From positions 2,524,716 through 2,588,715 of the forward strand of contig NC_135220.1 of NCBI RefSeq assembly GCF_052324685.1: a stretch of DNA of 64,000 bases. Reading direction: 5' to 3'. Source of the DNA: Brachyhypopomus gauderio. Its lineage: Eukaryota; Chordata; Actinopteri; Gymnotiformes; Hypopomidae. Below are positions 24,739 through 40,525 of the stretch, piece after piece (positions within the stretch are counted from its first letter, which is position 1; each line of letters begins with the position of its first letter). The notes below the pieces were generated by a model. It was given only the letters and a program-made list of their open reading frames with translations, searched no databases and was not told the origin of the DNA. The position numbers were made by a program, and so were the translations under genes.

Positions 24739-25764
24739 GCATCTTTTAGACTTGCGTGTCATGATGTTTTAAACCTACATATTTATTTAATAACAATATT
24801 ATGTGATATATATGAATTATGATACCTTTAAGTAAACAGGAACAGGATATTTTATGCCTATTTATAGCTTACTATACAGTTTCATTTAAATTCATGTGGA
24901 ATTGCTGTTGATATGGTGTCTTGCAGAGCAGCAAGCAGTGCTGTACCTTAAATACTTTAGTGAACACTAACCAGATGTATGTATGTGTGTGTGTATATTA
25001 GTATGAAGTCAGTTGATAATATCAGTCCCAAGCATCTGTACGTTAAGTCAACCATTAGCTTCTTTTATTGACTTTAGTTCAGTTGTCTTTAAAAAATATA
25101 TGCATACTACTTAAGTGGTTGCTAGCTTATAGGTAGGCTAAAAAAAATATCATGCGGTGTGTCATGTTGGTTTAAACATAAATGTACTTTTATCATCATC
25201 AGGACAGTAAATTGTCAGATTTAGTAGAATGTAACTTTTGAATGCAGAATCTTTGGACAGCCTCCAGCCTACAAACAGACTGAAGGGCCTAACGTTGCTT
25301 ATTCCCGCCATTGTAAAAAAAATCGAAGATGTGGAGACAGCAAGTGAATATAGTGTATCCCAAAACAACTAAGCAATCTTTCAGATATGGTGAAAGTGCA
25401 GATTTCCGTTAATTAAATGGTCGATATTTTTTTACGTGTCTGATGTACACTTAATTAAATGTTTATGTACACACAGGCAAAGGCAAGGACAGCTAAATGT
25501 ATCAGGAAGCGCAAACGAGGGACCTTTGACAAAGTCTGTCCACCAGAGAGGGGCGTTCTTGGTTTGTCTAAGCTAGCTAGCGACACTCTTGATGAATGAT
25601 GAAAACGCTTAATTCATCTGAATAGCGTATTTTTTTCTCCTCGCCATTAGTATTGTAATTCTTAATCTAAAAGCAGTAGTCCTTGTCTTAATTTCAAATC
25701 ATTAAGCACTAAGCATTAGCTTGCCACTATTCTATGTGTCCAGCTCGGGGTTCTTGCGACAGAG
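24739..25764. other. Intergenic region and trappc6b promoter
   Basis: I see no gene. The last ~250 bp have CpG steps and precede the trappc6b start, so they probably contain its promoter. No TATA box or clear motif array was found. Confidence 0.4.
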
Positions 25765-28700
25765 ATGGCGGACGAGGCTCTCTTTCAGTTCCTGCATAAC
25801 GAAGTTATCCAATATGTCAACACCACAGAAAGCGGAGAAACGGTAAGAGTAACGGATCATTAAAATGTTGGTCTTACGTGACTAACTTGTAGGCTACATG
25901 CCCAGTGTGTACTGACAAAGTATTTGTGTTCAGGAAAACGGGCGCTGTGTGTCCAAGCTGGAGAACATGGGATTCCGTGTGGGACAGGGACTCATTGAAA
26001 GGCAGGTATCAGTAATGTATAAACACCTTCCTGACCCTCTGTACATGTTGATATGTGCATTCAAGACTACCTGATCAAGAATAGAGCATACATTTATACA
26101 GCATCACTTTTTACACTCGCCCGTTCTTACACTGTGTTCCAAATTATTATGCAAGTAATTTCTCAGATTTTCCAAAAATACCTATATGAATTGCAGTTAT
26201 TGTAATTTTCCAGTCATCAACTACTAGAGTACAATTGAAAGGTTTTTGAACAATCTGCTAATATCAGTGTGTGTATATATATATATATATAAATAAAAAA
26301 CTCAAAATGCATGTTCCAAAATATTATGCACAGCAGAGTTTAACCTTTCAATTTTTATAACGGGAAAAAAAGAAAAAAGTCATTTGTGAAATCATTTGGT
26401 TATTACAAACCGAAATCAAACAGTTCAAGTCAAAACTTTATTCTAGGTAATGTTACATTTGCATATAGGACCCCTTGTTCGAAGGGAGCTTCTGAACTCT
26501 GGTCCATTGAATTTGTCAGGTTTTGGATGGTATCTGCTTCTATTGTTGTGCATGAGGACAGAATACCCTCCCAGAGCTGTTGCTTAGGTGTTGAGGTCAG
26601 GGGAGCATGGGGGCCACACCATACGTTTGTCCCCTTTTATGCTCATAGCAGCCAGAGATGCAAACGTGTTCTTTGCAGCATGAGACGGTGCATTATCATG
26701 CATGAAAATGATCTTGCAATGAAATGCACGGTTCTTCTTCTTGAACCATGGCAGGAAGTGAAGTTTGAGAAACTCCACATGCATTATGGAGTCATCTTTA
26801 ACCCATCAGGGATCCTAAAGGGGCCAACAATCTCTCTCCCCATGATTCCAGCCCAAAACACCACCTCCTCCTTGTTGGAGCCATAGCCTTGTTTGCATGG
26901 GGTGTCCATCAACCATCCATCCTCCACGCCATCCATCTGGACCATCAAGCGTTGCACGGCACTCATCGATGAACAAAACAGTTTTGAAGTCAGTCTTCAG
27001 GTATTGTTTGGCCCATTGGAGCCGTTTCTGCTTGTGTGCAGTGGATAGAGGAGGTCAACAGGATGGCTTACGCACAGCTGCAAACCTCTGAAGGACCTGG
27101 ATCTTGTTGTTCAGGGGACATTAGAAGCACCAGCAGCTTCAAAAACCTGTCTGACAAAAATTTGTCTGCTGCTATGACAAGACATTTTTGCAACTGCTCT
27201 TTTAACCCAACATAATTGCCTGTTGGAAAGAGTCCTCAATTTTCCCTTATCAGCACGCACATTCTTCATTGTGCGATGATCACTATGAAGTGTCTTGGCA
27301 ATGTTGATTGTAGTTGTACTTTGACCTAAACACGCCACAATTTGTTGCTTCTCAGCAGCCGACATCCTTTTTCTTTCCCATTTTGGCTGAAAATTTAGGA
27401 CAGCCTTCTTAAGTAGTCTTACCTTTAATTGGACACACCTGCCAAACTAATTAGCACAGGTGTCTGCAATTGATTTCAGTGATATAAAGAGCCCTTACAC
27501 ACATCACCATCAATGGGTTTAACTGACAAACAAAAATAATTCTTGTCACTCCTAAACACTTTTTGCATAATCATTTGGAACACAGTTTAGTGACATGGGC
27601 TCCCTTGATGTAAATGAAGCACTCTCCAAATGTGTCATCTCCGTGACAACTGTTAAGTGCAATGGCTCAGACCTGAAGATGCTATTAATTTTATGGGGAT
27701 TCCAGTGGGTAAATTCCTTATTAGGCAAGTATAAGTGCAGTCTACATCTTGGTCCTGTTTGAGGTACATAAAAACATTTAATTTCAAAAGCATTTAATTT
27801 CAAAAGGATTTTATTTATTTATTTATTTATTTTTTACAAAAATCTGAGAAACTGATTGGGGTGTTTGATACTTACTGATTTTCATAGGTTCACCAAAGAC
27901 ACAGCTCGCTTTAAAGATGAACTGGATGTCATGAAATTCATTTGCAAAGATTTTTGGACGTGTGTGTTTAAGAAACAGATTGATAACCTGAGAACTAATC
28001 ATCAGGTAGGTGCACTTTGCTTGACTTGTTAATGTGAAATAATGCTTTTTTAATTAAAGATTTGCACATGCATCCTAGTAAAAACAACATGAGAGTGCCT
28101 TGTGCTTTCTGTGTACATGTTTCTATATGTAACCATGGAACAGTGACATGCAGATCAGGCAATGGAATGAGTGGTGCTTCCTTACCAGCGTACAAGCACA
28201 ATGACACAGTAACTTGCCTAGTGGCTTGAAAGCATGTGAGAACAGACCTCACACTATCTGGATGAAGTCTGTCCAGTCTCCACTGTTCCAGAGAATGAAG
28301 TAACATGATACAGGAAGAGAATTACAAGGATTACACACATTGGATTCAGTATAAGGAACAGTACTTGACAGTATTTTAATTAATAGTGCTACATTTTTTT
28401 GCCTTGCACCTCCCCCCAAAAAGTATGTAACAACCATGTCTAAATTCTGTGCAGGGTATTTATGTCCTCCAAGATAACAAGTTTCGTCTGTTGACTCAGC
28501 TGTCTGCTGGTAAACAATATCTGGAGAATGCCCCCAAGGTACATATGTATGTACATCTCAGATTAGCACCAGAATCTGTTCATGGTCATGGGTTAGTAGA
28601 CCTAAGATTGAACAGTGTAGTTTAACCCTTTAAGCAGCAAATTTTGTTAGATGTGTTTTAACTGAAATTTAGTCACTGTGATTTCACGTCACCTGGTGGT

Positions 28701-29359
28701 TTGTATTGGTTGCTGTCTTGGTAGTATTTGGCGTTTCCCTGTGGTCTGGTGAGAGGAGCGTTGTCCAACCTCGGAGTGAAGAGTATCGTCACAGCTGAAG
28801 TGTCCGTCATGCCTGCTTGTAAGGGCCACCGTTTTATGTTTATCTACACCTGGGGTTTTCAATCTGGGGAAATTTTCAGATTAACACCCAACACTTGAAA
28901 ATTTATAACGTCACTGAAACTGTTCTACCAGTAATCTTAAGAAATTCACCAAGTTCTCTCTAGAGGGTGCTAGAACACCTTCAGGAACATTGCATTATCA
29001 TATCCCTCACTACACAGGTTACCGTCTTAACCTTGTTCACATTCAGACTTGAAATGAACCAGGGATAGCAACATTTACAAGGAGTAATCTAACAGTGAAG
29101 ATAAATTGTATTTTAAATTCTGTAAGTAACATGAAATTATTTGGTTTGTATTTTTGTATAATGTAAACAACTGATAAAAACCCCTGACATACACACACAA
29201 TATGGGTGTCCAGTCCTATGCAGGGGCTGGTGTGGCTTATGGAATGAATTGTCTCATCAGGCTACTGGAAATCTGCACTAATTGCTCAGATTGTGCTGTC
29301 TGTTCATACCATTTCTTCCATCCACAGGTAAATTCCAGGTCATGATTCAGAAGATGTAG
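25765..29359 (+). CDS. trappc6b: TRAPPC6B-type subunit of the TRAPP vesicle-tethering complex (6 exons)
   Basis: A TRAPP core subunit of the Bet3/TRAPPC6 fold acting in ER-Golgi and Golgi trafficking. Exons: 25765-25842, 25934-26001, 27888-28005, 28455-28538, 28725-28818 and 29328-29359 (474 nt, 157 residues; TRAPPC6B is about 158). The protein starts [14 protein letters not shown]. It contains [58 protein letters not shown] and the C-terminal [10 protein letters not shown], all close to vertebrate TRAPPC6B and nearer to 6B than to 6A. It may be the teleost paralogue called trappc6b-like. Intron 2 needs a GC donor (gaaag|gcaggt at 26002) to keep the reading frame IER-FTK, and hosts a mariner. 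Exons 4-6 have a broken duplicate near 39.8-40.7 kb. Confidence 0.93.
26130..27587 (-). mobile_element. Tc1/mariner element in trappc6b intron 2, transposase broken
   Basis: Terminal inverted repeats ACTGTGTTCCAAATTATTAT (left) and its near-complement (right, GGAACACAGT), flanked by TA at 26128-26129 and 27588-27589. The transposase is on the minus strand in several frames. It begins near 27365 with [15 protein letters not shown], an HTH-like start, and includes HDNAPSH and PPCSPDLN, typical of the DDE catalytic region. Frame breaks make it inactive. It is about 1.46 kb, the usual size for an intact mariner. Confidence 0.9.
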
Positions 29360-31592
29360 AACCCTGTAAAGAACAATTTCCTCAATTTGTTGCTGCGGGC
29401 TGATTTTTGTTGTATTTTATTTGTTTTATGATTGTTTCCATTTAAGAGATTTGAGAATTCCTTGCAAAGCAGTGTGGCATGTCAGGAGCTAGGCTTGCTG
29501 TATTGTAATTAATTTGTACTGTAGTTTTCAATTTAATATAGCATTCACACTAATTGTATCTCAAATATTTTCAAATCATGTTTGCACTGAATACTATTAA
29601 ACCTCAACATGTCATTTTAGTCCATGCCTTTATTTGAATGTGTAGAATTGTTTTGAACGACAGTTTATGAAATAGCAACTAATACATTTCCAAATGAACT
29701 CCAGTCTAGTGGATTTGTATGCATTCCAGCTTTGTGTTCAATGCCTTCTTTCAGTGTTTGCCGAGAAAGATGAAACGTCAGCTCATTGGCATTGTATTTG
29801 TTAGACGCTAAAAATGTTATAGGTGCCTAGCACACCTACGATCATTAACAATCAGGCCCCAGTTTGCCCAATGCTCTGCGGTGCGTTTCGCAAAACATTT
29901 GTAACCAAGTGCTCGGTAACCACCTCCTCAAGAATATTCTTACATTTACGAGTGTTGCCCGAAACTCTTCTTAACGTAAGTCGTTCGTAAATTAAGAGTA
30001 TTCGGACGTATTCGTAACTCACAGTACTACATCATGTGCAGTTCTACCTCAGATCGGATAGAGGCCGCTCATATTTATTTAAAAACTCGCGCACGGCATT
30101 AGCGCATGTGCTACTATAAAAACATGAAATTAGGGAAATTCAGAGGAAGGAATTCAGAGCGGAGGAAACCGAGGAAGCTGGCAGCAGGCAAACGCTGCGA
30201 CAAAACACCTCCCAAAATAAAAGAAACTGATAGGAAGATAAATAGCTGGAGGAAAACTTGAGGGAGGCCAGTAAGCGGGGCAGGAGAAAGACACTCGAAT
30301 AAGAAAAGCGAGACACCTTAAAACAGAACGCAACAATGAGATCGAGAGACAAGAGAAAGGGTTGAGGACGAACCTACAACGATCCGGCTCCACAAGCTTC
30401 CCTAAGAAGACATGGCAACAGGTGAAACGGATCACTTGCTGATTGCGCCGATTCAGTCTGAATGACTCGGGTGCCTCTTACATTTACATTTACGGCATTT
30501 AGCAGACGCTCTTATCCAGAGCGACTTACAAAAGTGCCTCTTGTGGAGGTAGAAGCCCTGACAGAACATGTTCCCACCCAGTAATTCCTGCTTAAACTAC
30601 AAAAATGTGAGTGGTGCTCACCCCCCCCCTTCCCCCAGTGAAACAGGTTAAATGAAACCACCGCATAAAGGGGTACCTGCAAGTCTTAAATGAGCAGGAG
30701 AGAATGACTTTGCCAGGCTGGCTTGGAAACACAAAGGCAAATGATGATCATAGTTTACATGAAACCTTAATTTCGTATAGTGATGCGTGTGTTTTTTTCA
30801 TTATATGTTGTAAACATAATATACTCTTCTATGAACTTGCGTTCATTGGGGTTCACTCACCACATGTGTGTTAGGTTGATTCCCCCACCCGACCTCGACT
30901 AGCGGGATTAAGTGGTAATGATAATGGATGGGTGGAAGTTACGAGGTTTTCATTATATATTGTTATCAAATTAATACAACATAGTGTAATATATAAATAT
31001 ATAATTTTTTATATTTCATTTATAGTTATACAAAAATATACTGTTATCATATTAACCAGCAGCCTTTAGGTACAATTCTTTCATGAAACATTCTAATTAG
31101 TAATTACTTCTGATACGTTTAAATGCCCGGAAGTAAAAGTTGATCAAGTGACATATCGCCGTTTAATACTTATTGGCCAATAGGACACCGAGTACGTCGT
31201 TATTGTCGTTGCGATTGGATGCCTTATAAAAGCAAGACCAACGGCGCTGATATTTAACACCTTTTCCAGCTAGAATAAGAGTGACTGCTTTGAAAGGTAA
31301 GTAAAGCTTACAAAATGTATTTTTATACATCGTGTGATGTAGTATTTTGTCACTTTTTAAAATGTCCTGGGATATAATTTTCTGACTAACGTTAAGTTAG
31401 CCTATTTAGCGCCTTTCATAGCCTTTTGGAAATAATTCTAACATAAGTAAGATTAACCGACTATGAAGTTACTGACATTAAGATGGCGTACTAACTAGTG
31501 CCAGGCTGATTTCTAACCACAGACTAGCGGTACTATGTAACTAACGGAGCTAATATTGTTGGCTAAATTTTCAGACGCTTCAGACTTGGAAG
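29360..31592. other. Intergenic region between trappc6b and tpx2 copy A
   Basis: Contains the trappc6b 3' UTR with ATTAAA near 29595. A Harbinger-like or similar element remnant lies at about 29850-30450. A fish dispersed-repeat tail (GGCATTTAGCAGACGCTCTT) is at 30477-30535, and a retroelement-like tail (GATAATGGATGGGTGG) lies near 30910-30940. The tpx2 promoter is at about 31130-31300 (CCAAT-like GGCCAATAGG, GATTGGATG). Most of the interval has a diverged counterpart at 42583-43590 and 47090-47841, which belongs to the tandem duplication. Confidence 0.5.
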
Positions 31593-36436
<4,844 letters not shown>

Positions 36437-36640
36437 AATGTCTTTTTCTCTTTTTAATCTTGCTGTAAAATTTTGCTATTAATTACTTTTTCATAATAAA
36501 AAGTCTTTAATGTATAGTTCCACTCTATACATTTGTTAATTTGAACAGGTTTCCACCAAAACTCAGATTTTCAACAGAATCCAATGCATCACCCCTTACT
36601 CTGTCCTAAACTGCATACTAATGATTTGAAATCCAGTTTA
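36437..36640 (+). terminator. tpx2: tpx2-A 3' UTR with polyadenylation signal
   Basis: AATAAA at about 36495-36500, with a closely matching counterpart after copy B (near 57125). The duplicated sequence continues downstream into the Tc1-like element. Confidence 0.7.
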
Positions 36641-37175
36641 TACTACAAAGTTGGGACACTAAACAAATTGTGAATAAAAACAGTCCTGCAATGATGTGGA
36701 GGTGCCAACATTTAATTTTATTCAGAATAGAACACAAATCACAGATCAAAAGTTTAAACAGAGAATTTATCCTTTTAAGGGATGAATGTTGTTTCAAGGC
36801 CATTTTTACCACTGTGTGGCATCCTCCGTTCTTCTTACAGCACTCAACAGATGTCTGGGGACAGGAGACCAGGTTCTCAAGTTTAGAAATAGTAATGCTC
36901 TTGTCCCATTAATGGAATAGGAATCCCATTCATGTCTAATACAGGCCTCTAACTGTTCAATCGTCTTGGGCCTTTGTTGCACCTTCTTCTTTATGATGCA
37001 CCAAGTGTTCTCTATAGGTGAAAGATCTGGACTGCAGGCTGGCCATTTCAGTACCTGGATCCTTCTACATAGCCATGATGTGATTTGCTGCAGAATGTGA
37101 TCTGGCATTATGTTGAAAAATGCAGGGTCTTCCCTGAAAGGGATGACCTCCTAGATGGGAGCATATGTTCTAGAA

Positions 37176-37486
37176 CAGGGATGCACAACTTGAAGGAGGA
37201 GCTGGGCCACAAATTAACTTAAAGCTGCCCGATGGGCCACCGTGAGGTAGCGATTGAGGTGTTTTTATTTTTTGGGGGGGTTGGAGAGTGTAAAATGGAC
37301 ACTAAGTATATCGCGATCGATTCTTAGTGTTGAATTATAACTCCCGCGGTAGCCCCACTCAAAAGTAGACCAAAAACAACACTGTTGGTTCGTCGTTCAA
37401 ATTCAGGCACGAAGACAGAAGGCGGGCCAAATTATTTATCAACCGGCGGGCCGCAAATGGCCCGCGGGCCGTATGTTGTGCGCCCG
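37176..37486. mobile_element. hAT-type short element, TSD TTCTAGAA
   Basis: A 311-bp element with ends CAGGGATGCACAACTT and TATGTTGTGCGCCCG. It is flanked by the identical 8-bp duplications TTCTAGAA (37168-37175 and 37487-37494). It is missing from the matching point of the Tc1 copy after tpx2-B (57811-57824). Internal text GGGCCGCAAATGGCCCGCGGG is typical of this fish hAT group. Confidence 0.9.
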
Positions 37487-37517
37487 TTCTAGAACCTGAA
37501 CATGGTTCTCTACATTA

Positions 37518-37854
37518 AGCTGGGCATACACTGTGCGGTTTTTGGCCCATTTTCAGCCGATTTTTCACTCATGCGACTATTTTTGCGATCGGGCCCAGTT
37601 TCGGCTCAATCGCGTGTCATGCCTCGTATAGTTTACACAGGTAAACGAGGAGCGATTTCACAGTTCACGACCAACTCCCGATCAGAAATTGCAGCGTCGC
37701 AAGAATATCAAACATGTTTGAAATTCAAATCGCTCCTCGTGAGTATCGCACTGTTGAAGCAGCTCCACGAGCCGACTCTCCCTGCGATTTAGTCATACAG
37801 TTTGAGCTGGAGCTGAGTACACGATTTAAAATATCGTACAGTGTACGCCCAGCT
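37518..37854. mobile_element. PIF/Harbinger-type MITE, TSD TTA
   Basis: A 337-bp element with inverted ends AGCTGGGCATACACTGT and ACAGTGTACGCCCAGCT, flanked by TTA (37515-37517 and 37855-37857). The matching sequence near 57838 has the uninterrupted site. A related copy is at 50034-50334. The TTA duplication and lack of coding capacity fit a Harbinger MITE. Confidence 0.85.
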
Positions 37855-38632
37855 TTAGTGGTGCCTTTCCAGACATACAAGCTGCCCATGCCACAAGCAC
37901 TCCTGCAACCCCATACCATCAGTGATGCAGGCTTCTGAACGGAGCACTGATAACTTGGTTATCCTTGTTCTCTCTGGTCTGGATTACATGGTGTCCCAGT
38001 GTTTTCATAAAGAACTTCAAATCGTGACTCATCTGACCACAGAACAGTCTTCCATTTTGCCACACTCCATTTTAAATGACCCCTGGCCCAGTGCAAATAT
38101 TTGAGCTTGTGGAGCTTGCTTAGAAATGGTTTCCTCTTTGCACTGTAGATTTTCAGCTGGAAATAGTGCATGGCATGGTAGATTATGTGCACTGGCAATG
38201 TATTCCTGAGCCCATTCTGTTATTTCCTTCACTGTGACATTCCTGTTTGAGGTGCAATGACTCGGAGATCACGAGCATACAGTAGAGTTTTACGGCCTTG
38301 ACCCTTGCGCACAGAGATTGTTCCAGATTCTCTGAATCTTTTGATGGTTATGCACAGTTGATGCTGGGTAAAATACCATTCTGGTATTGCTGCCATATCT
38401 TTTTGCAAAGCAATGGTGGAATTGGTGATCTTACCATCTTGGTTTCAGAGAGACACTGACACTCTGAGAAGCTCTCTTTATAGTCATGTTGTCAATTGAC
38501 CTAATTAGTGTTAATTGGTCTTCCAGCTCTGCGTTATATGCTCAATTTCCTTTTTCCAGCCACTTGTTGCTACTTGTCCCAACTTTTTTGGGATTTGTTG
38601 ACACTGAACATTTTTCCTTTAAAATGTTACAT

Positions 38633-39119
38633 TTAATCAGATTAAACTTTTGATCTGTCACAAAACATCAAATATCTGACAAACAAATATCTGTCTGACT
38701 GAACAGTTCTCTTGTATTACGTTAACAAATACGAGCCTCTTGTAATTCCAGGACGAAACACGAGAGAACGTGAAGGCGTTACGATTGGGCGTTTTGAAAA
38801 TAAACCATCATTAAATAATGTGATTAAAAGCTAATTATTTTGAGTGTATGTATAAATATTTACCTTTTAATTAGGTTTAATATGCTGGGAAATATTGAAA
38901 TGGACCTTGAAAGTGACGTACAAGTCCTTGAATTCCACCTTATAAACCCTGCAAACATGACTTTGTTCATTGCGCTGAGGCGCGGCGTGCGCGAAATTAC
39001 AAAGTTCGAGAGGCGCATGACCTCCTGAATCGACAGCGCGCGAGGCCCTCGCGCACGGGCGAAGCCACGGCGATTACGTCATTTTCGCCGTTCGCGACGC
39101 GTCAAGTATAAACCAGGCG
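38633..39119. mobile_element. Fragment of the hAT family seen in tpx2-B intron 12
   Basis: From about 38690 this matches the interior of the hAT at 54165-54603. Shared parts include TATTACGTTAACAAATACGA, the GC-rich GAATCGACAGCGCGCGAGG block and a final TAAACCAGGC. It has no terminal repeats here. It directly abuts the truncated tpx2 3' fragment at 39120, so it probably marks a deletion or recombination endpoint. Confidence 0.75.
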
Positions 39120-39780
39120 GGTTCAGATGGAGGAGCGTCAGGTCCGAGAATGTGAAGAGAAGGAGGAGATTGCCCGGATGTGACACGAGCAGGTAAACCT
39201 GCTACACGATTACTGCTTCGTCGCTGGACGCTAGCGTGTTGGTGCGAGAAGAACTGCCCTCCAAACCCAGCAGGTAAACTTGCACCTTTCGTCAGTGTCT
39301 TGCTGTTACAAGCATCAGTAAAACGTGCAGTATTTAAATGTTTACATGCGTAAGGTTTCTCTTTGCTGGTTTGTCACCAACTCATGATCCTGTGTGCAGG
39401 TGCATAAAGCCCAACCAGTTCAACGCTCAGTGGCGGAGCCAAAGGGGGGGGCAGGGGGGGCCTATGCCACCCCACTGGAAATGGTAACTTTAACCACTGG
39501 CGACCAGTCGATCGCGACATAATATTTAATTTGTGTCCATTTTACACTCTCCACCACTGTCGACAACTTACACACACACACACACCCGTCGAGATCTTAC
39601 ACTCGCCACCCACCCACAGCCGTCGACAAACCCCGTGGACCCCTCTGATAAAGCTTTGGTCACCCCTTGAAAAAAAGTCTAGCTCCGCCACTGTCAACGC
39701 TACAAACCTGTTGAGCTGAAGCACAGTGAGGCCACGCTCACCTTGCCCCAATCTCCCAACTTCTCTGACCGCTTGTGAGG
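39120..39780 (+). pseudogene. tpx2: Truncated third copy of the tpx2 3' end (exons 16-17)
   Basis: Starts inside exon 16 (GTTCAGATGGAGGAGCGTCA). It shares the copy-B spelling GTCAGGTC, where copy A has GCCTGGTC. A premature stop (CGGATGTGACAC, where the intact copies have CGGCTGCGACAC) and small deletions disable it. Intron 16 and exon 17 follow. Exon 17 is split by a hAT at 39428-39693. The end reads GACCGCTTGTGA, so the ancestral stop codon is kept. This is a relic of an additional array unit. Confidence 0.9.
39428..39693. mobile_element. hAT-type short element inside dead tpx2 exon 17, TSD TCAACGCT
   Basis: A 266-bp element with ends CAGTGGCGGAGCC and AGCTCCGCCACTG. It is flanked by identical 8-bp duplications TCAACGCT at 39420-39427 and 39694-39701. 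Both intact tpx2 copies show the uninterrupted site (TCGACGCTAC). It contains a G-run and a short CA tract. Confidence 0.92.
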
Positions 39781-39820
39781 ACTAGTAGCGAATTGTTAAA
39801 AATTTGCTACTAGTCCTCAC
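39775..39820. repeat. Palindrome at the tpx2/trappc6b duplication junction
   Basis: A perfect 15-bp inverted repeat, GTGAGGACTAGTAGC (39775-39789) and its complement (39806-39820), with a 16-nt AT-rich loop. A second short partial copy, CCTCACAAG, follows at about 39823-39831. The left arm is the tpx2 stop-codon region; the right arm is a templated inverted copy of it. The trappc6b fragment starts right after. Confidence 0.9.
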
Positions 39821-40239
39821 TTCCTCACAAGTGGAGAATGCCCCCAAGGTACATATGTATGTACATCTCAGATTAGCACCAGAATCTGTTCATGGTCATG
39901 GGTTAGTAGACCCAAGATTGAATAGTGTAGTTTAACCCTTAAAGCAGCAAATTTTGTTAGATGTGTTTTAACTGAAATTTAGTCACTGTGATTTCACGTC
40001 ACCTGGTGGTTTGTATTGGTTGCTGTCTTGGTAGTATTTGGCGTTTCCCTGTGGTCTGGTGAGAGGAGCGTTGTCCAACCTCGGAGTGAAAATGTATAAC
40101 GTCACTGAAACTGTTCTACCAGTAATCTTAAGAAATTCACCAAGTTCTCTCTAGAGGGTGCTAGAACATCTTCAGGAACATTGGATTATCATATCCCTCA
40201 CTACACAGGTTACCGTCTTAACCCATCTGTGCAGTTAGA

Positions 40240-40440
40240 ACACACACACACTAGTGATTACTAGGGGGCTGTGGATCACATGTCCCCAGAGTGGTGGGCA
40301 GCCCTAGCCCAGCACCCGGGGAGCAGTTGGGGTTAGGTGCCTTGCTCAAGGGCACCTCAGTCATGGCCTCAGGTCTGGGAATCGAACCCACAACCCTCCG
40401 GTCACAAGACCAGCTCCCTATCACCAGGCCATGACTGCCC

Positions 40441-40442
<2 letters not shown>
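40240..40442 (-). mobile_element. tRNA-derived SINE
   Basis: On the minus strand it starts GGGCAGTCATGGCCTGGTG (A-box-like) with a B-box GGGTTCGATTCCC about 50 nt later. The typical fish SINE body follows (TGCCCTTGAGCAAGGCACC, AACTGCTCCCCGGGTGCT). It lies inside the duplicated trappc6b fragment and is missing from the original intron 5, so it inserted after the duplication. Confidence 0.85.
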
Positions 40443-40498
<56 letters not shown>

Positions 40499-40525
40499 TA
40501 ATAATAATATAATAATAATAATAAT
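40443..40525. repeat. (AAT)n microsatellite
   Basis: About 83 bp of (TAA)n with two AT interruptions, adjoining the SINE. Confidence 0.95.

Larger units (their letters stand above)
36640..38632 (-). mobile_element. Tc1-like element after tpx2-A, interrupted by two younger insertions
   Basis: Ends carry the fish Tc1 terminal motif around CAAAGTTGGGACACTAAAC (left) and GTCCCAACTTTTTTGGGA (right). The minus-strand open frame 36806-37108 is a Tc1 transposase C-terminal region (VLKWPACSPDLSPIENTWC). The element is split by a hAT at 37176-37486 and a Harbinger-type MITE at 37518-37854. A second copy at 57270-58635 follows tpx2-B without these two insertions, so it serves as an empty site. Frame breaks make it inactive. 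Confidence 0.9.

Noticed and set aside
25540-25554. CTCF-like motif CCACCAGAGAGGGGC upstream of trappc6b
   Set aside because: The spacing differs from the core motif by about two bases; too weak to call without binding data.
26386-26886. 166-residue plus-strand open frame inside trappc6b intron 2
   Set aside because: It is the antisense of the mariner transposase; the coding strand of that element is minus.
40380-40442. tRNA gene on the minus strand (B-box GGGTTCGATTCCC)
   Set aside because: No complete cloverleaf is evident, and the sequence continues into a typical fish SINE body; it is the SINE head.
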